From Nitrospirota bacterium (GTDB lineage Bacteria > Nitrospinota > Nitrospinia > Nitrospinales > Nitrospinaceae), in the NCBI GenBank assembly GCA_003229345.1, contig QIDN01000087.1, forward strand, positions 1-7,678: a stretch of 7,678 bases of DNA. The letters are read 5' to 3'. This document shows positions 1 to 6,876 of the stretch, one piece after another. A program made the position numbers and the translations under genes. The notes below the pieces were generated by a model. It had not been told where the DNA came from. It saw only the letters and a list, made by a program, of their open reading frames with translations, and ran no database searches. Numbering within the stretch: the first letter of the stretch is position 1; the number at the start of each line of letters is the position of its first letter.

Positions 1-14
1 GCATCATCCTTCAT
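1..14 (-). CDS. Possible start of a further leftward gene, cut by the window edge
   Basis: An ATG on the minus strand at 14-12 overlaps the TGA stop of the oxidase-like gene (ATGA overlap). It is preceded by a purine-rich Shine-Dalgarno-like stretch (AGGAAAAGGAAG) at good spacing and would read MKDD before the window ends. This is the usual layout of a translationally coupled operon gene. Only four codons are visible, so no function can be given, and the overlap could be chance. Confidence 0.3.
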
Positions 15-430
15 TCGTCTTCCTTTTCCTTCGCCGGAGCCAGGACAAAATACAGGTTGCCTGCCATGATCAACAGCCCTGCCCCGGTCATCAGAGCGAA
101 CCCGACGAACGCGGCGTGCAGGATTCCGCCGGACCACAGCCCTCCCGCAAGATGAGTGGTGGCCATGCCCAACAGTCCGGCGTTGTGCAATATGAAATGG
201 TACTTAACGCCGTTCGGCCAGGGAACGGGACGGGAGTTGAAACGGGGAAGCACGTGATACGCCACCCCGGCGATAAACATGGTCATGAATCCCAGTAGAT
301 TGAGATGGATATGAACGAAGCGCAACCGCTCGCTCCACTCCGGTTGGGTGCCGATCACCACACCCATCACCACCCCGAGCGCCAGGTAAATCAGCGCCAC
401 CTTGGTAAATCGTTTTGCCCAAATTTCCAT
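11..430 (-). CDS. Small four-helix membrane protein resembling a fragment of cbb3-type/NO-reductase-like heme-copper oxidase subunit I
   Basis: The 139-residue protein has four predicted membrane helices (about 12-28, 36-57, 76-97 and 103-127) and a charged tail, AKEKEDE. Helix 2 carries RFVHIHLNLLGF (H40, H42), followed by YHVLPRF (H59, P62). Helix 3 begins HNAGLLG (H82), with H93 further on. The R-x-x-H-x-H plus Y-H-x-x-P pattern resembles the CcoN/NorB family, where a helix-II histidine binds the low-spin heme. True catalytic subunits are about 450-500 residues with 12 or more helices and further histidines for heme and copper, so this protein cannot be a complete oxidase. It may bind one heme between H40/H42 and a histidine of helix 3, or act as a small accessory subunit. 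The ATG lies 4 bases after the glycosyltransferase stop, with GGAG about 10 bases upstream, so the two genes are probably co-transcribed. Family resemblance is fairly clear; function is inference. Confidence 0.75.
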   Translation of the reverse strand: MEIWAKRFTKVALIYLALGVVMGVVIGTQPEWSERLRFVHIHLNLLGFMTMFIAGVAYHVLPRFNSRPVPWPNGVKYHFILHNAGLLGMATTHLAGGLWSGGILHAAFVGFALMTGAGLLIMAGNLYFVLAPAKEKEDE

Positions 431-434
431 TCAA

Positions 435-1577
435 TTATTTCTCCGGTTGTGAATAGGTTCGTCCACGCCATTCGGTCCCACCGCGGAACAATACATGGAT
501 CATGGAGTTGATCATGATGGCGGCCATGACCAGAGCTCCCAGGGGGAATAGCAGAGCATAACGCTTTTCCAGATTCAGTTCATGGCATAAGGTCCATTTC
601 GTAATCAACACCAGGCCCAGCCCAGCCAGGGCCATCGCCTGCCACCCCAGGCCCGACCCCATCCACAGGTGAACCCCCACCATGAGCCACGGCGTCACCA
701 CGAATCCCAATACGCAAAGGATAGTATAAAATGTTTTGAATATGGATTTTTTCATCGCCAGGAAAACGTTTTTGCGCCAACCGACCCATATTTCCCGGAA
801 CGAATGGTACATGCGGATGGAATAAATTTTTTGGGCATCGGCGATCATGATTTTGGCACCGGCGCGTTTCACCAGCCGCGCCATGCCGATATCCTCCAGG
901 ATGGCCTGCTTGAGCGTTTTATGGCCTCCCACCCGGTCATACACTTTCCGCCGCAACATGATAAAGGCTCCAACGCCCATCGCGGCCGGAGACTCCGGAT
1001 CATTCACCTTTCCGAATCGCGTGAGAGCCGCGATAAATGCGAAAATGACCGGTTGTACCGCCCGCTCCCAGAACGAACCAAACTCCGCTCCGGGCAGGAG
1101 GGTGAGCATATCCAGTTGGTGTTTCTGCATGAGGTGAACCGCGGTCGTCAAGGCGTACCGCTGGAACACGGGATCGGCATCGGTGAACAGGAGCAGTTCG
1201 CCCCGCGCCTTTTGTGCGGCTTGGTGCAGGGCGAAGGGTTTGCCGTACCAATCGGATGGTAATGCGGCTCCCTGGATGGCGACCAGATTGGCGTGACGCT
1301 CCCGCAACGATTCAATAATACCCGGCGTGTTGTCGGTGGAGTTGTCATCGACCACAATCACTTCAAAATGCGGATAGTTCTGGTTCAGTAAAGAGGTGAG
1401 GCAGGCTTCGATATCTCGCTGCTCGTCACGTGCCGGGACACACACCGAAACGAAAGGACATGCGGGCAGTGGCCCGGTCGCAGGCTCGACCTTGACCAGA
1501 AACCAGGCGTTGATCGTCAAATAGACCACGATCGCAATAATCAAAACAAACTGCAAAATGGAAAGAAAGATCAGCAT
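435..1577 (-). CDS. Membrane-anchored family 2 glycosyltransferase (HpnB/CrtQ-like)
   Basis: The 380-residue protein has an N-terminal membrane helix (about 2-28), a cytoplasmic GT-A catalytic domain (about 42-270) and three C-terminal membrane helices (about 283-303, 313-328 and 340-362). Catalytic landmarks of GT2 are present: VSVCVPARDE at 44-52, VDDNSTDNT at 76-84 for nucleotide binding, the DxD-type FTDADP at 131-136, LED at 227-229 as the likely base, and a tryptophan-rich EIWVGWRKN at 262-270 in the acceptor-site position. The C-terminal WRGRTY is typical of the branch that includes hopanoid-associated HpnB and carotenoid CrtQ transferases. It should transfer a sugar from a nucleotide donor to a lipid or polyprenoid acceptor at the inner membrane. 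Neither sugar nor acceptor can be read from the sequence, and no hopanoid or carotenoid genes lie in the window. The ATG has AGGG six bases upstream. It is the first gene of the leftward operon. Confidence 0.9.
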   Translation of the reverse strand: MLIFLSILQFVLIIAIVVYLTINAWFLVKVEPATGPLPACPFVSVCVPARDEQRDIEACLTSLLNQNYPHFEVIVVDDNSTDNTPGIIESLRERHANLVAIQGAALPSDWYGKPFALHQAAQKARGELLLFTDADPVFQRYALTTAVHLMQKHQLDMLTLLPGAEFGSFWERAVQPVIFAFIAALTRFGKVNDPESPAAMGVGAFIMLRRKVYDRVGGHKTLKQAILEDIGMARLVKRAGAKIMIADAQKIYSIRMYHSFREIWVGWRKNVFLAMKKSIFKTFYTILCVLGFVVTPWLMVGVHLWMGSGLGWQAMALAGLGLVLITKWTLCHELNLEKRYALLFPLGALVMAAIMINSMIHVLFRGGTEWRGRTYSQPEK

Positions 1578-1626
1578 TTTGAGCCCTGATGATTAATTTT
1601 TGCCGCTGTAAAAACCCCACTCATTT

Positions 1627-1656
1627 GTAATAGAGAAATTTCCATGTTATTCTCAA
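1627..1656 (-). promoter_or_regulatory. Candidate sigma-70 promoter for the glycosyltransferase operon
   Basis: On the minus strand TTGAGA (1656-1651, 5 of 6 to consensus) is separated by 18 bases from TATTAC (1632-1627, 4 of 6). The predicted transcript start near 1620 gives a leader of about 40 bases before the ATG at 1577. The -35 box overlaps the left end of the palindrome at 1652-1679. The match is moderate and is supported mainly by position. Confidence 0.4.
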
Positions 1657-1679
1657 AAGGTCATTCATGATCTTTTGAG
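1652..1679. promoter_or_regulatory. 28-base palindrome, probable operator in the divergent promoter region
   Basis: The arms are CTCAAAAGGTCAT and ATGATCTTTTGAG with a 2-base centre. Twelve of 13 positions pair perfectly; the remaining one is a G/T mismatch (wobble in RNA). There is no T-run on either side, which argues against an intrinsic terminator. It overlaps the leftward -35 box and ends 3 bases before the rightward -35 box, the position expected for a dimeric regulator acting on both promoters. The regulator is unknown and no cognate gene is adjacent. Confidence 0.5.
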
Positions 1680-1682
1680 GAG

Positions 1683-1711
1683 TTGACCAATCAGGACTCT
1701 AAGTATATAGT
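1683..1711 (+). promoter_or_regulatory. Sigma-70-like promoter for the SH3-domain gene
   Basis: TTGACC (1683-1688, 5 of 6) and TATAGT (1706-1711, 5 of 6) are separated by exactly 17 bases. Transcription would start near 1718. That leaves an untranslated leader of about 115 bases before the ATG at 1835, longer than usual. Confidence 0.6.
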
Positions 1712-1834
1712 TTCAATTTTTTCAATAGTTTATAGATCCTCTGGAGCGGCTCCAAATCCGGCCTTGTGGCACACTATAACAAGTCCCTTGTCTACCAAAC
1801 AGTTATAAATTTACCCCAACCCAAAGCTTTACCC

Positions 1835-2311
1835 ATGAATTGCATGAACCCTAAATCCCAGAATACGCTCTTCCTTTTTTTGGTTTCAATCTGTTTCGGC
1901 TTAACCGTATTGTGGACTTCGCCGGCTGATGCTTTGTGTATCAAAAATCGCCAAGCCAATTTACGGCAGGGACCCGGGCTCAACTACGACAAAATCTGGG
2001 AGGTGTTCCGGTACATGCCGTTCCAGCAATTGGGTAAAAAAGGTGAGTGGTTACGGGTGAAGGATCTGGATGGCGACATCTACTGGGTACATAAAAGGCT
2101 CACCACCAAAACATTCAAATGCGCCGTCATCAAAAAAGATGCAACCAATTTGCGCCGCGGCCCCGGTACCCGTTATAAAAAGGTTAAAGGAATGCCCGGA
2201 GAAAAGTATTTTTCCATGAAAGTCCTCAAGATCAAGGACAACTGGGTGCAGGTCGTGGATGCCTGGGGGGACAAAGCGTGGATTTACCGGCCTCTGGTCT
2301 GGATCAAGTAG
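1835..2311 (+). CDS. Secreted protein with two tandem bacterial SH3-like domains
   Basis: From the ATG at 1835 the product is 158 residues. An N-terminal hydrophobic segment (NTLFLFLVSICFGLTVLW) is followed by an AxA signal peptidase I site, SPADA-LC, so export to the periplasm or beyond is likely. The mature part holds two similar units of about 62 residues. Each begins with a cysteine (LCIKN and KCAVI), then NLRQGPG or NLRRGPG, and ends with a Trp-containing strand (YWVHKRL and AWIYRPL). This is the SH3_3/SH3_4 pattern, usually linked to cell-wall or protein binding. The two cysteines could form a disulfide. The frame is also open upstream to a GTG at 1766, but that would place 26 polar residues before the signal peptide. 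ATG 1844 (MNPKSQ) is an equally good start. None has a clear Shine-Dalgarno sequence. The gene is convergent with sucrose synthase, 9 bases apart. Confidence 0.85.
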   Translation: MNCMNPKSQNTLFLFLVSICFGLTVLWTSPADALCIKNRQANLRQGPGLNYDKIWEVFRYMPFQQLGKKGEWLRVKDLDGDIYWVHKRLTTKTFKCAVIKKDATNLRRGPGTRYKKVKGMPGEKYFSMKVLKIKDNWVQVVDAWGDKAWIYRPLVWIK

Positions 2312-2320
2312 AACCCCGCC

Positions 2321-4732
2321 CTAATCCCCGAGCAGTTTCTGCGCCCGGTTTTTGAACACCATGTGGAACAGCAAATTGCAGTACCGGTCCACTTCCTTCT
2401 TTTCATCCCCGAGAACTGAATAATTCCAAAACCCGTGCAGCTTGGCGGCTTTGATCAATTTCTCCGAGTACAAATGCCAGGTGAAGCGTTCTTTGACGCG
2501 AACGATGGCTTGGCCGCCCAGCGTTTCCCAACAGGAAGGGGCTTTTTCGCACCGAAGCAAAAAATCCAGAATGGGTTGACTGATCAGCTCCGGCTGAGTG
2601 GGATTGATCAGATAACCGTTTTTACCATCCTCAATGATTTCCTGCGGCCCTCCGAACTGGGTGGCGAATACCGGCAGGCCGCTGGCCATCCCTTCCAGAA
2701 TCGTCAACCCGAACGCCTCGAACAGCGCGGGTTGCACAAACACTCCTCTTCGGTCGGCAATAATCCGATACGACTCCGCACCATCCTTCCTCGATGAGTT
2801 TTCGACCCAGCGGATTTTATTCTGGAGTCCATACTCTTCAATCAACTGATACATTTTTTTCAATTCGGACAATTCCTCTTTGTCCGTCGCTCTTTCCTCC
2901 CGAACGGTATGGGTCACGATGATCAAATTGGTCCTGTCCTGAAGGTCCTTGCTTTGCCCAAAACTTTCCACCAGTCCGGTCAGGTTTTTGATTTTATCCA
3001 GCCGTGCCATGGAGAAGATGGGGATTTTATCCGGATGCTCCAGCTCCCCAAAAATATCGTCTCCCTTTTTTAAAAATAACCGTTCATTCAATTCCTTCGT
3101 TTGGTTTTTGAGCCGCCGCGATGTGTCGGTGTATGGGAAATAAATGGATTCATCCACTCCGGGAGAAATCACATTGAATTTAGGATGAAGCAGGTTGACG
3201 CCATCGGTCACCTTGTACAATTCCGGCATGGAAAACAGGCAGTAAGATTCGTATTGTCCCAGGCTGGTCTCCGTGCCCGCAATTTCCTGCGTGGTGCTGG
3301 AAATGATAACGTCCGCCTTGTTCATGGAAATCAGATCGGCGGTGAATTGCAGCGAAAAATTATAGTCCTTCTCCATATCCTGCCAGTACAAGTCGGAAAA
3401 CAGATACTTGGGTTTCTCCAGCGCATGGGCGATGTTGCACTGAATCACCTGTAACCAGGGGGCCAGTAGAGACGCCACCAGGTTACCATCCGAATAATTT
3501 CCGATGATCATGTTCGGCTTGCCACCGAATTCCGTCAGCAATTCGTTTTTCGTGTCCAGCGCGAACTGTTCCAGAAACGGCCACACCTGAAACCGCGAGA
3601 GCCAATGGGGAACGATATTTTGATTCTCATCCTTGAACGGGACGCGCAGAATCCAGCAATGATCTGTCCCGTTGATTTTCTCGAGACGCTGGTTGCTGGT
3701 CGTGCCCTCATTTTCGGGAATGAGGCGGGTCACCACTATGATTTTGGGCGGTACTGAAATTCCAGCGGAAGCGAGCGATTTTTTCAGATGCGTTTCCAAC
3801 GCCTTCACCTGATCGAGAATATAAACCACCTGACCACCGGTGTCGGGACGGCCCAGCACATGGTCCTGCCCGAACCATCCATGCGGCGAGATTACCGCGA
3901 CGCGGGATATCAGCGGAATGGCACCCATAAACTCTTCGAGGTAATCGGCGCTGGGCGATTCAAAAAGATTGGAGAGCAATTGCAGGGTGGTCAGGGTCCG
4001 CCCGACGGTATCCCCGAACCCCTCTCGTATCCCCAGACTGTTCAGAGTGGCGCGGGCTGCATGGATCGGCGCCTTCTCATCCAACGATTCCAGGAAATCG
4101 ATGGCTTTTTGAAGCGCTTCCACCAATGCCGCCGGACCTTCGATGATTTCTCCATCCACCAGTATCTGATCGTTGTTGGTACTGTGGATCTTGAGAAATT
4201 CGCAGAGATACGCCTGCCAGTCCTCCGGCTCTTCCTGTAGTTTGCCGGCCATGTAGCTGTTCAAATATCTATAGCCGGAGCCGATTTTTTTGGGTTCGGG
4301 AATTTCAGGCCCCGTACTGTAAAACGGCTGGAAATTGATCAGTAGTTTTTTTTCGGGGGGAACATGGGCGCGATCCGCCACAATTTCCCGGTAATCCAGA
4401 AACGCTTCCGGCGTCAGCTCATCCACGCGGTCTTCCACATTATGGATCCGGTAGAAATGATATTGCGCCGCCTGGCTTCGATGAAGAAGCAACACGTCAT
4501 CTTCCAGCAACAGCATTTCCTGAGTCCTTGAAAAAAAATCTCTAAGGTCGGGGAAGTTATCGGGATCACTTTTTCCGGAATTTCGTTGGTCCAGAAACTG
4601 AGTGAACCGCAGGACGATTTCATTACGAAGCAGGTGTTTTGCCGGCTGAAGATTCAACTCATAAACAAACTCCCTGAGACACCGGGCTTCTTCTTCCGCC
4701 ATCAGGGAAGACAATGTCTGCTTGTTATCCAA
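2321..4732 (-). CDS. sus: Sucrose synthase (GT4 family)
   Basis: Sucrose synthase catalyses sucrose + NDP <-> NDP-glucose + fructose in the cytoplasm. At 803 residues this is full length for the family. An N-terminal sucrose-synthase-specific region (about 1-270) precedes a GT-B fold. The first Rossmann domain shows SPHGWFGQD at 282-290, the donor loop DTGGQ at 297-301, GNYSDGN at 411-417 and CNIAHALEK at 432-440, with H436 matching the catalytic-site histidine. The second domain shows MARLDKIKN at 575-583 (R577 and K582, the phosphate-binding pair) and FEAFGLTILE at 671-680 (E672 and E680, the E-x7-E motif). PHGWFGQ and the N-terminal region favour sucrose synthase over sucrose-phosphate synthase. 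Plant enzymes have Q and N residues contacting uracil just before the E-x7-E region; the equivalent stretch here (about 642-655) seems to lack both, so an ADP preference or relaxed specificity is inferred. The start is TTG, chosen for its ribosome binding site. It is the last gene of a run with the two-component genes, 35 bases after the kinase. Confidence 0.95.
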   Translation of the reverse strand: MDNKQTLSSLMAEEEARCLREFVYELNLQPAKHLLRNEIVLRFTQFLDQRNSGKSDPDNFPDLRDFFSRTQEMLLLEDDVLLLHRSQAAQYHFYRIHNVEDRVDELTPEAFLDYREIVADRAHVPPEKKLLINFQPFYSTGPEIPEPKKIGSGYRYLNSYMAGKLQEEPEDWQAYLCEFLKIHSTNNDQILVDGEIIEGPAALVEALQKAIDFLESLDEKAPIHAARATLNSLGIREGFGDTVGRTLTTLQLLSNLFESPSADYLEEFMGAIPLISRVAVISPHGWFGQDHVLGRPDTGGQVVYILDQVKALETHLKKSLASAGISVPPKIIVVTRLIPENEGTTSNQRLEKINGTDHCWILRVPFKDENQNIVPHWLSRFQVWPFLEQFALDTKNELLTEFGGKPNMIIGNYSDGNLVASLLAPWLQVIQCNIAHALEKPKYLFSDLYWQDMEKDYNFSLQFTADLISMNKADVIISSTTQEIAGTETSLGQYESYCLFSMPELYKVTDGVNLLHPKFNVISPGVDESIYFPYTDTSRRLKNQTKELNERLFLKKGDDIFGELEHPDKIPIFSMARLDKIKNLTGLVESFGQSKDLQDRTNLIIVTHTVREERATDKEELSELKKMYQLIEEYGLQNKIRWVENSSRKDGAESYRIIADRRGVFVQPALFEAFGLTILEGMASGLPVFATQFGGPQEIIEDGKNGYLINPTQPELISQPILDFLLRCEKAPSCWETLGGQAIVRVKERFTWHLYSEKLIKAAKLHGFWNYSVLGDEKKEVDRYCNLLFHMVFKNRAQKLLGD

Positions 4733-4742
4733 TGGACCCTCC
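4730..4742 (-). promoter_or_regulatory. Strong ribosome binding site fixing a TTG start for sucrose synthase
   Basis: On the minus strand GGAGGG (4742-4737) lies 4 bases before TTG (4732-4730), which opens the frame DNKQTLSS. The next in-frame ATG (residue 11, MAEEEARC) lies 30 bases inside the gene, too far from this site. TTG initiation usually lowers translation, so expression relative to the kinase may be tuned here. Confidence 0.75.
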
Positions 4743-4767
4743 AGAAATTTAATTCGGCAAATAATGA

Positions 4768-6198
4768 CTACGCTATTTTTCGTTCGGCCACTTCGTGCTT
4801 GGGGAAGCGGATTTTAAATTTGGTGCCCTCTCCCAGTTTACTTTCCACATCGATGGTGCCTTGATGGCGGTCCACGATATATTTGCAGATGGAAAGCCCG
4901 AGGCCGCTTCCTCCCTCCTGCCGGGAGCGGGCTTTATCAACACGGTAAAACCGGTCGAAAATTTTAGGAAGGTCCTGTTCGGGGATGCCAATTCCCGTAT
5001 CCTTGATGGTGAAATAAACGGTGTCATCCAGATCCTGAAGCGTGATTTTGATCTCCCCACCGCCGGGGGTGAATTTGATGGCGTTGTGGATTAGAATCCA
5101 TACCATTTGTTTGAGACGGTGCGCATCTCCCAAAATCGTCACCGGTTCCAGGTAAGCCAGAATAATTTTAACGTCCTTTTCATCGGCCAGAATTTCTCCC
5201 TGCCGGCTGACCTCTTCAATGATATTCCCCAGCTCAACGGGCTCCTTCTCCAGCGAAATTTCACCTTCATCGCCTTTCGCCAGGATCAGCAAATCCTCAA
5301 GAATGCGCGACATGTAATTGATCTCTTCCAGATTGCTGGACAACACCTCCTGATATTCCAACTTGGACCGTGGTTTGCCCAACACCAACTCGCTCTGTCC
5401 CTTCAGAACGGTCAGCGGTGTGCGGAGTTCGTGCGAAGCGTCACTGCTGAACTGACGCATCTGGGCAAACGTCTTCTCCAGCCGGTTCATCATTTCGTTA
5501 AACGTGTTGGCGAGATTGCCGATTTCATCCTGAACCTCGGGCATCGGGATGCGCTGGCTGAGGTCGGCCCCATGTGCGATATTCTGTGCCGTCTGCGTAA
5601 TTTCCGCCACAGGTTTCAAAGCACGAGTGGCCATGAAGCGCCCTCCGAGAGTACTCAGAATCAAAACTCCCGGGATGGCGGCGAACAGAAAAATCCGCAG
5701 ATTCTTCAATGTATCCTCAACCCCCTTCAGAGAGGTTCCGACCTGGATGAGGTTGACCAGGTTGTCGTTCCGGATCACCGGCATCGTAATCACCCGAATG
5801 TGATGATTGAGAGCCAGGGTAAACGTCTCGTAGGTGATTTCACCTTTCGTAGCGCGTGAATAGGAATCCTGCGTCAGGGGAAACTTAGACGCATCAATCC
5901 CTTTTGATCGGGAACCCACGTTTCCCGAACCGTCATAAATCCGGTAAAATTTATTGATATTGCTGTACCCCAGAAATTGATCGAAAAACAAATCCAATCC
6001 CGGCAGGGGAGTCCTTGAATAATCGATCAGGGCCGCTTTTTTGACCACGCTGGCCGACACCTTTAACGAATTGTCGATGCTTTCGTGCAGTCGTTTGGAA
6101 AGAAATGCGTAGAGCAGAATACTGAACAGGATCAAAAAAAACCCAAGAACCGCGACATGCCAGGCTGTCAATCTGGAGCGGATGGAATTGAAAATCAT
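4768..6198 (-). CDS. Sensor histidine kinase (HAMP, HisKA, HATPase; CusS-like architecture)
   Basis: The 476-residue kinase has a first membrane helix (about 12-33), a periplasmic sensor region (34-167), a second helix (168-187) and HAMP (188-241). The dimerisation domain carries SHELRTPL, with H256 as the phosphoacceptor. The ATP-binding domain has an N box HNAIKFTP (N372), DTGIGI at 400-405, FDRFYR at 414-419 and GGSGLGLSI at 429-437. All catalytic motifs are intact. The layout matches the CusS/CopS-type 'heavy metal sensor' group. However, the periplasmic part has no cysteine and only H38, H132, H133 and M139 as soft or borderline metal ligands, so metal sensing is not supported by residues and the signal is unknown. 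Its ATG lies 5 bases after the regulator stop, with AGGAG overlapping that stop codon, so the pair is translationally coupled. The partner is the regulator just upstream. Confidence 0.95.
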   Translation of the reverse strand: MIFNSIRSRLTAWHVAVLGFFLILFSILLYAFLSKRLHESIDNSLKVSASVVKKAALIDYSRTPLPGLDLFFDQFLGYSNINKFYRIYDGSGNVGSRSKGIDASKFPLTQDSYSRATKGEITYETFTLALNHHIRVITMPVIRNDNLVNLIQVGTSLKGVEDTLKNLRIFLFAAIPGVLILSTLGGRFMATRALKPVAEITQTAQNIAHGADLSQRIPMPEVQDEIGNLANTFNEMMNRLEKTFAQMRQFSSDASHELRTPLTVLKGQSELVLGKPRSKLEYQEVLSSNLEEINYMSRILEDLLILAKGDEGEISLEKEPVELGNIIEEVSRQGEILADEKDVKIILAYLEPVTILGDAHRLKQMVWILIHNAIKFTPGGGEIKITLQDLDDTVYFTIKDTGIGIPEQDLPKIFDRFYRVDKARSRQEGGSGLGLSICKYIVDRHQGTIDVESKLGEGTKFKIRFPKHEVAERKIA

Positions 6199-6203
6199 AA
6201 CTC

Positions 6204-6872
6204 CTAAGTCCTCATGACATAGCCGACGCCTCTCAAGGTGTGGAGAAGCTTGGCTGGATATTTCTTATCGATTTTTTTCCTCAAATGATTGACGTAAACG
6301 TCGATGACGTTGGTGAAGGTATCGAAGTTGTAATCCCAAACGTGCTCCGCAATCATGGTGCGCGTCAGCACCTTGCCCTCGTTGCGCATGAAATATTCAA
6401 GCAGACTGTATTCTTTTCCCGTGAGCTCAATCTCCTCACCCTCACGGCTCACCTTGTGGCTCACCATATCCAGACACAGATCGCCCACTTTCAATTCCGT
6501 TTGGGTTTCCACTTGGCCGCGCCGCAACAGGGACCGTATCCGGGCCAGCAATTCTGAAAACGCAAACGGTTTGGTCAGATAATCGTCCGCGCCCTTGTTC
6601 AAACCGGTGACCTTGTCCTCCACCGCGTCTTTGGCAGTCAGCAACAGGATCGGAGTACTCACCTTTTTATCTCTGAGCTGGGTCAACACTTCCAACCCAT
6701 CCATTTTCGGAAGCATCAAGTCCAGGATGATCATGTCGTACTCGTTCATCGCCGCGAGATGAAACCCCTCTTCGCCGTCGTAAGCCACATCGACCGCATA
6801 GGTTTCTTCCTCCAAGCCTTTTTTGATGAACCCGGCTACTTTTTTCTCGTCTTCGACGATTAAAATCCGCAT
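6204..6872 (-). CDS. OmpR/PhoB-family response regulator
   Basis: The 222-residue protein has a receiver domain (1-115) with acidic pocket E7/D8, phosphorylation site D51 in LDLMLPKMDG, T79 in LLLTAKD, Y98 and K101 in YLTKPF. A winged-helix DNA-binding domain (about 125-222) contains LTGKEYSLLEYFMRN, the recognition-helix region NVIDVYVNHLRKKID and the terminal hairpin RGVGYVMRT. All signalling residues are intact, so it should be a phosphorylation-controlled transcription factor driven by the adjacent kinase. It follows the 67-residue gene after 4 bases, with only a weak Shine-Dalgarno (GAGCGG) overlapping that gene's stop, which suggests coupling. Targets are unknown; autoregulation of its own operon, including sucrose synthase, is the simplest hypothesis. 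Confidence 0.95.
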   Translation of the reverse strand: MRILIVEDEKKVAGFIKKGLEEETYAVDVAYDGEEGFHLAAMNEYDMIILDLMLPKMDGLEVLTQLRDKKVSTPILLLTAKDAVEDKVTGLNKGADDYLTKPFAFSELLARIRSLLRRGQVETQTELKVGDLCLDMVSHKVSREGEEIELTGKEYSLLEYFMRNEGKVLTRTMIAEHVWDYNFDTFTNVIDVYVNHLRKKIDKKYPAKLLHTLRGVGYVMRT

Positions 6873-6876
6873 CCGC

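Noticed and set aside
669..1262. Rightward open frame (197 codons) opposite the glycosyltransferase
   Set aside because: It is antisense to conserved GT2 motifs; the His/Arg-rich translation is typical of a shadow frame.
1766..1834. GTG-initiated extension of the SH3 protein
   Set aside because: It adds 23 polar residues ahead of a normal signal peptide and has no properly spaced Shine-Dalgarno sequence.
2435..4240. Several rightward open frames opposite sucrose synthase
   Set aside because: All overlap a full-length, motif-complete gene and lack ribosome binding sites or recognisable products.
5107..5859. Long rightward open frame (250 codons) opposite the histidine kinase
   Set aside because: It lies entirely antisense to a kinase with all catalytic motifs intact, and its translation shows no recognisable domain.
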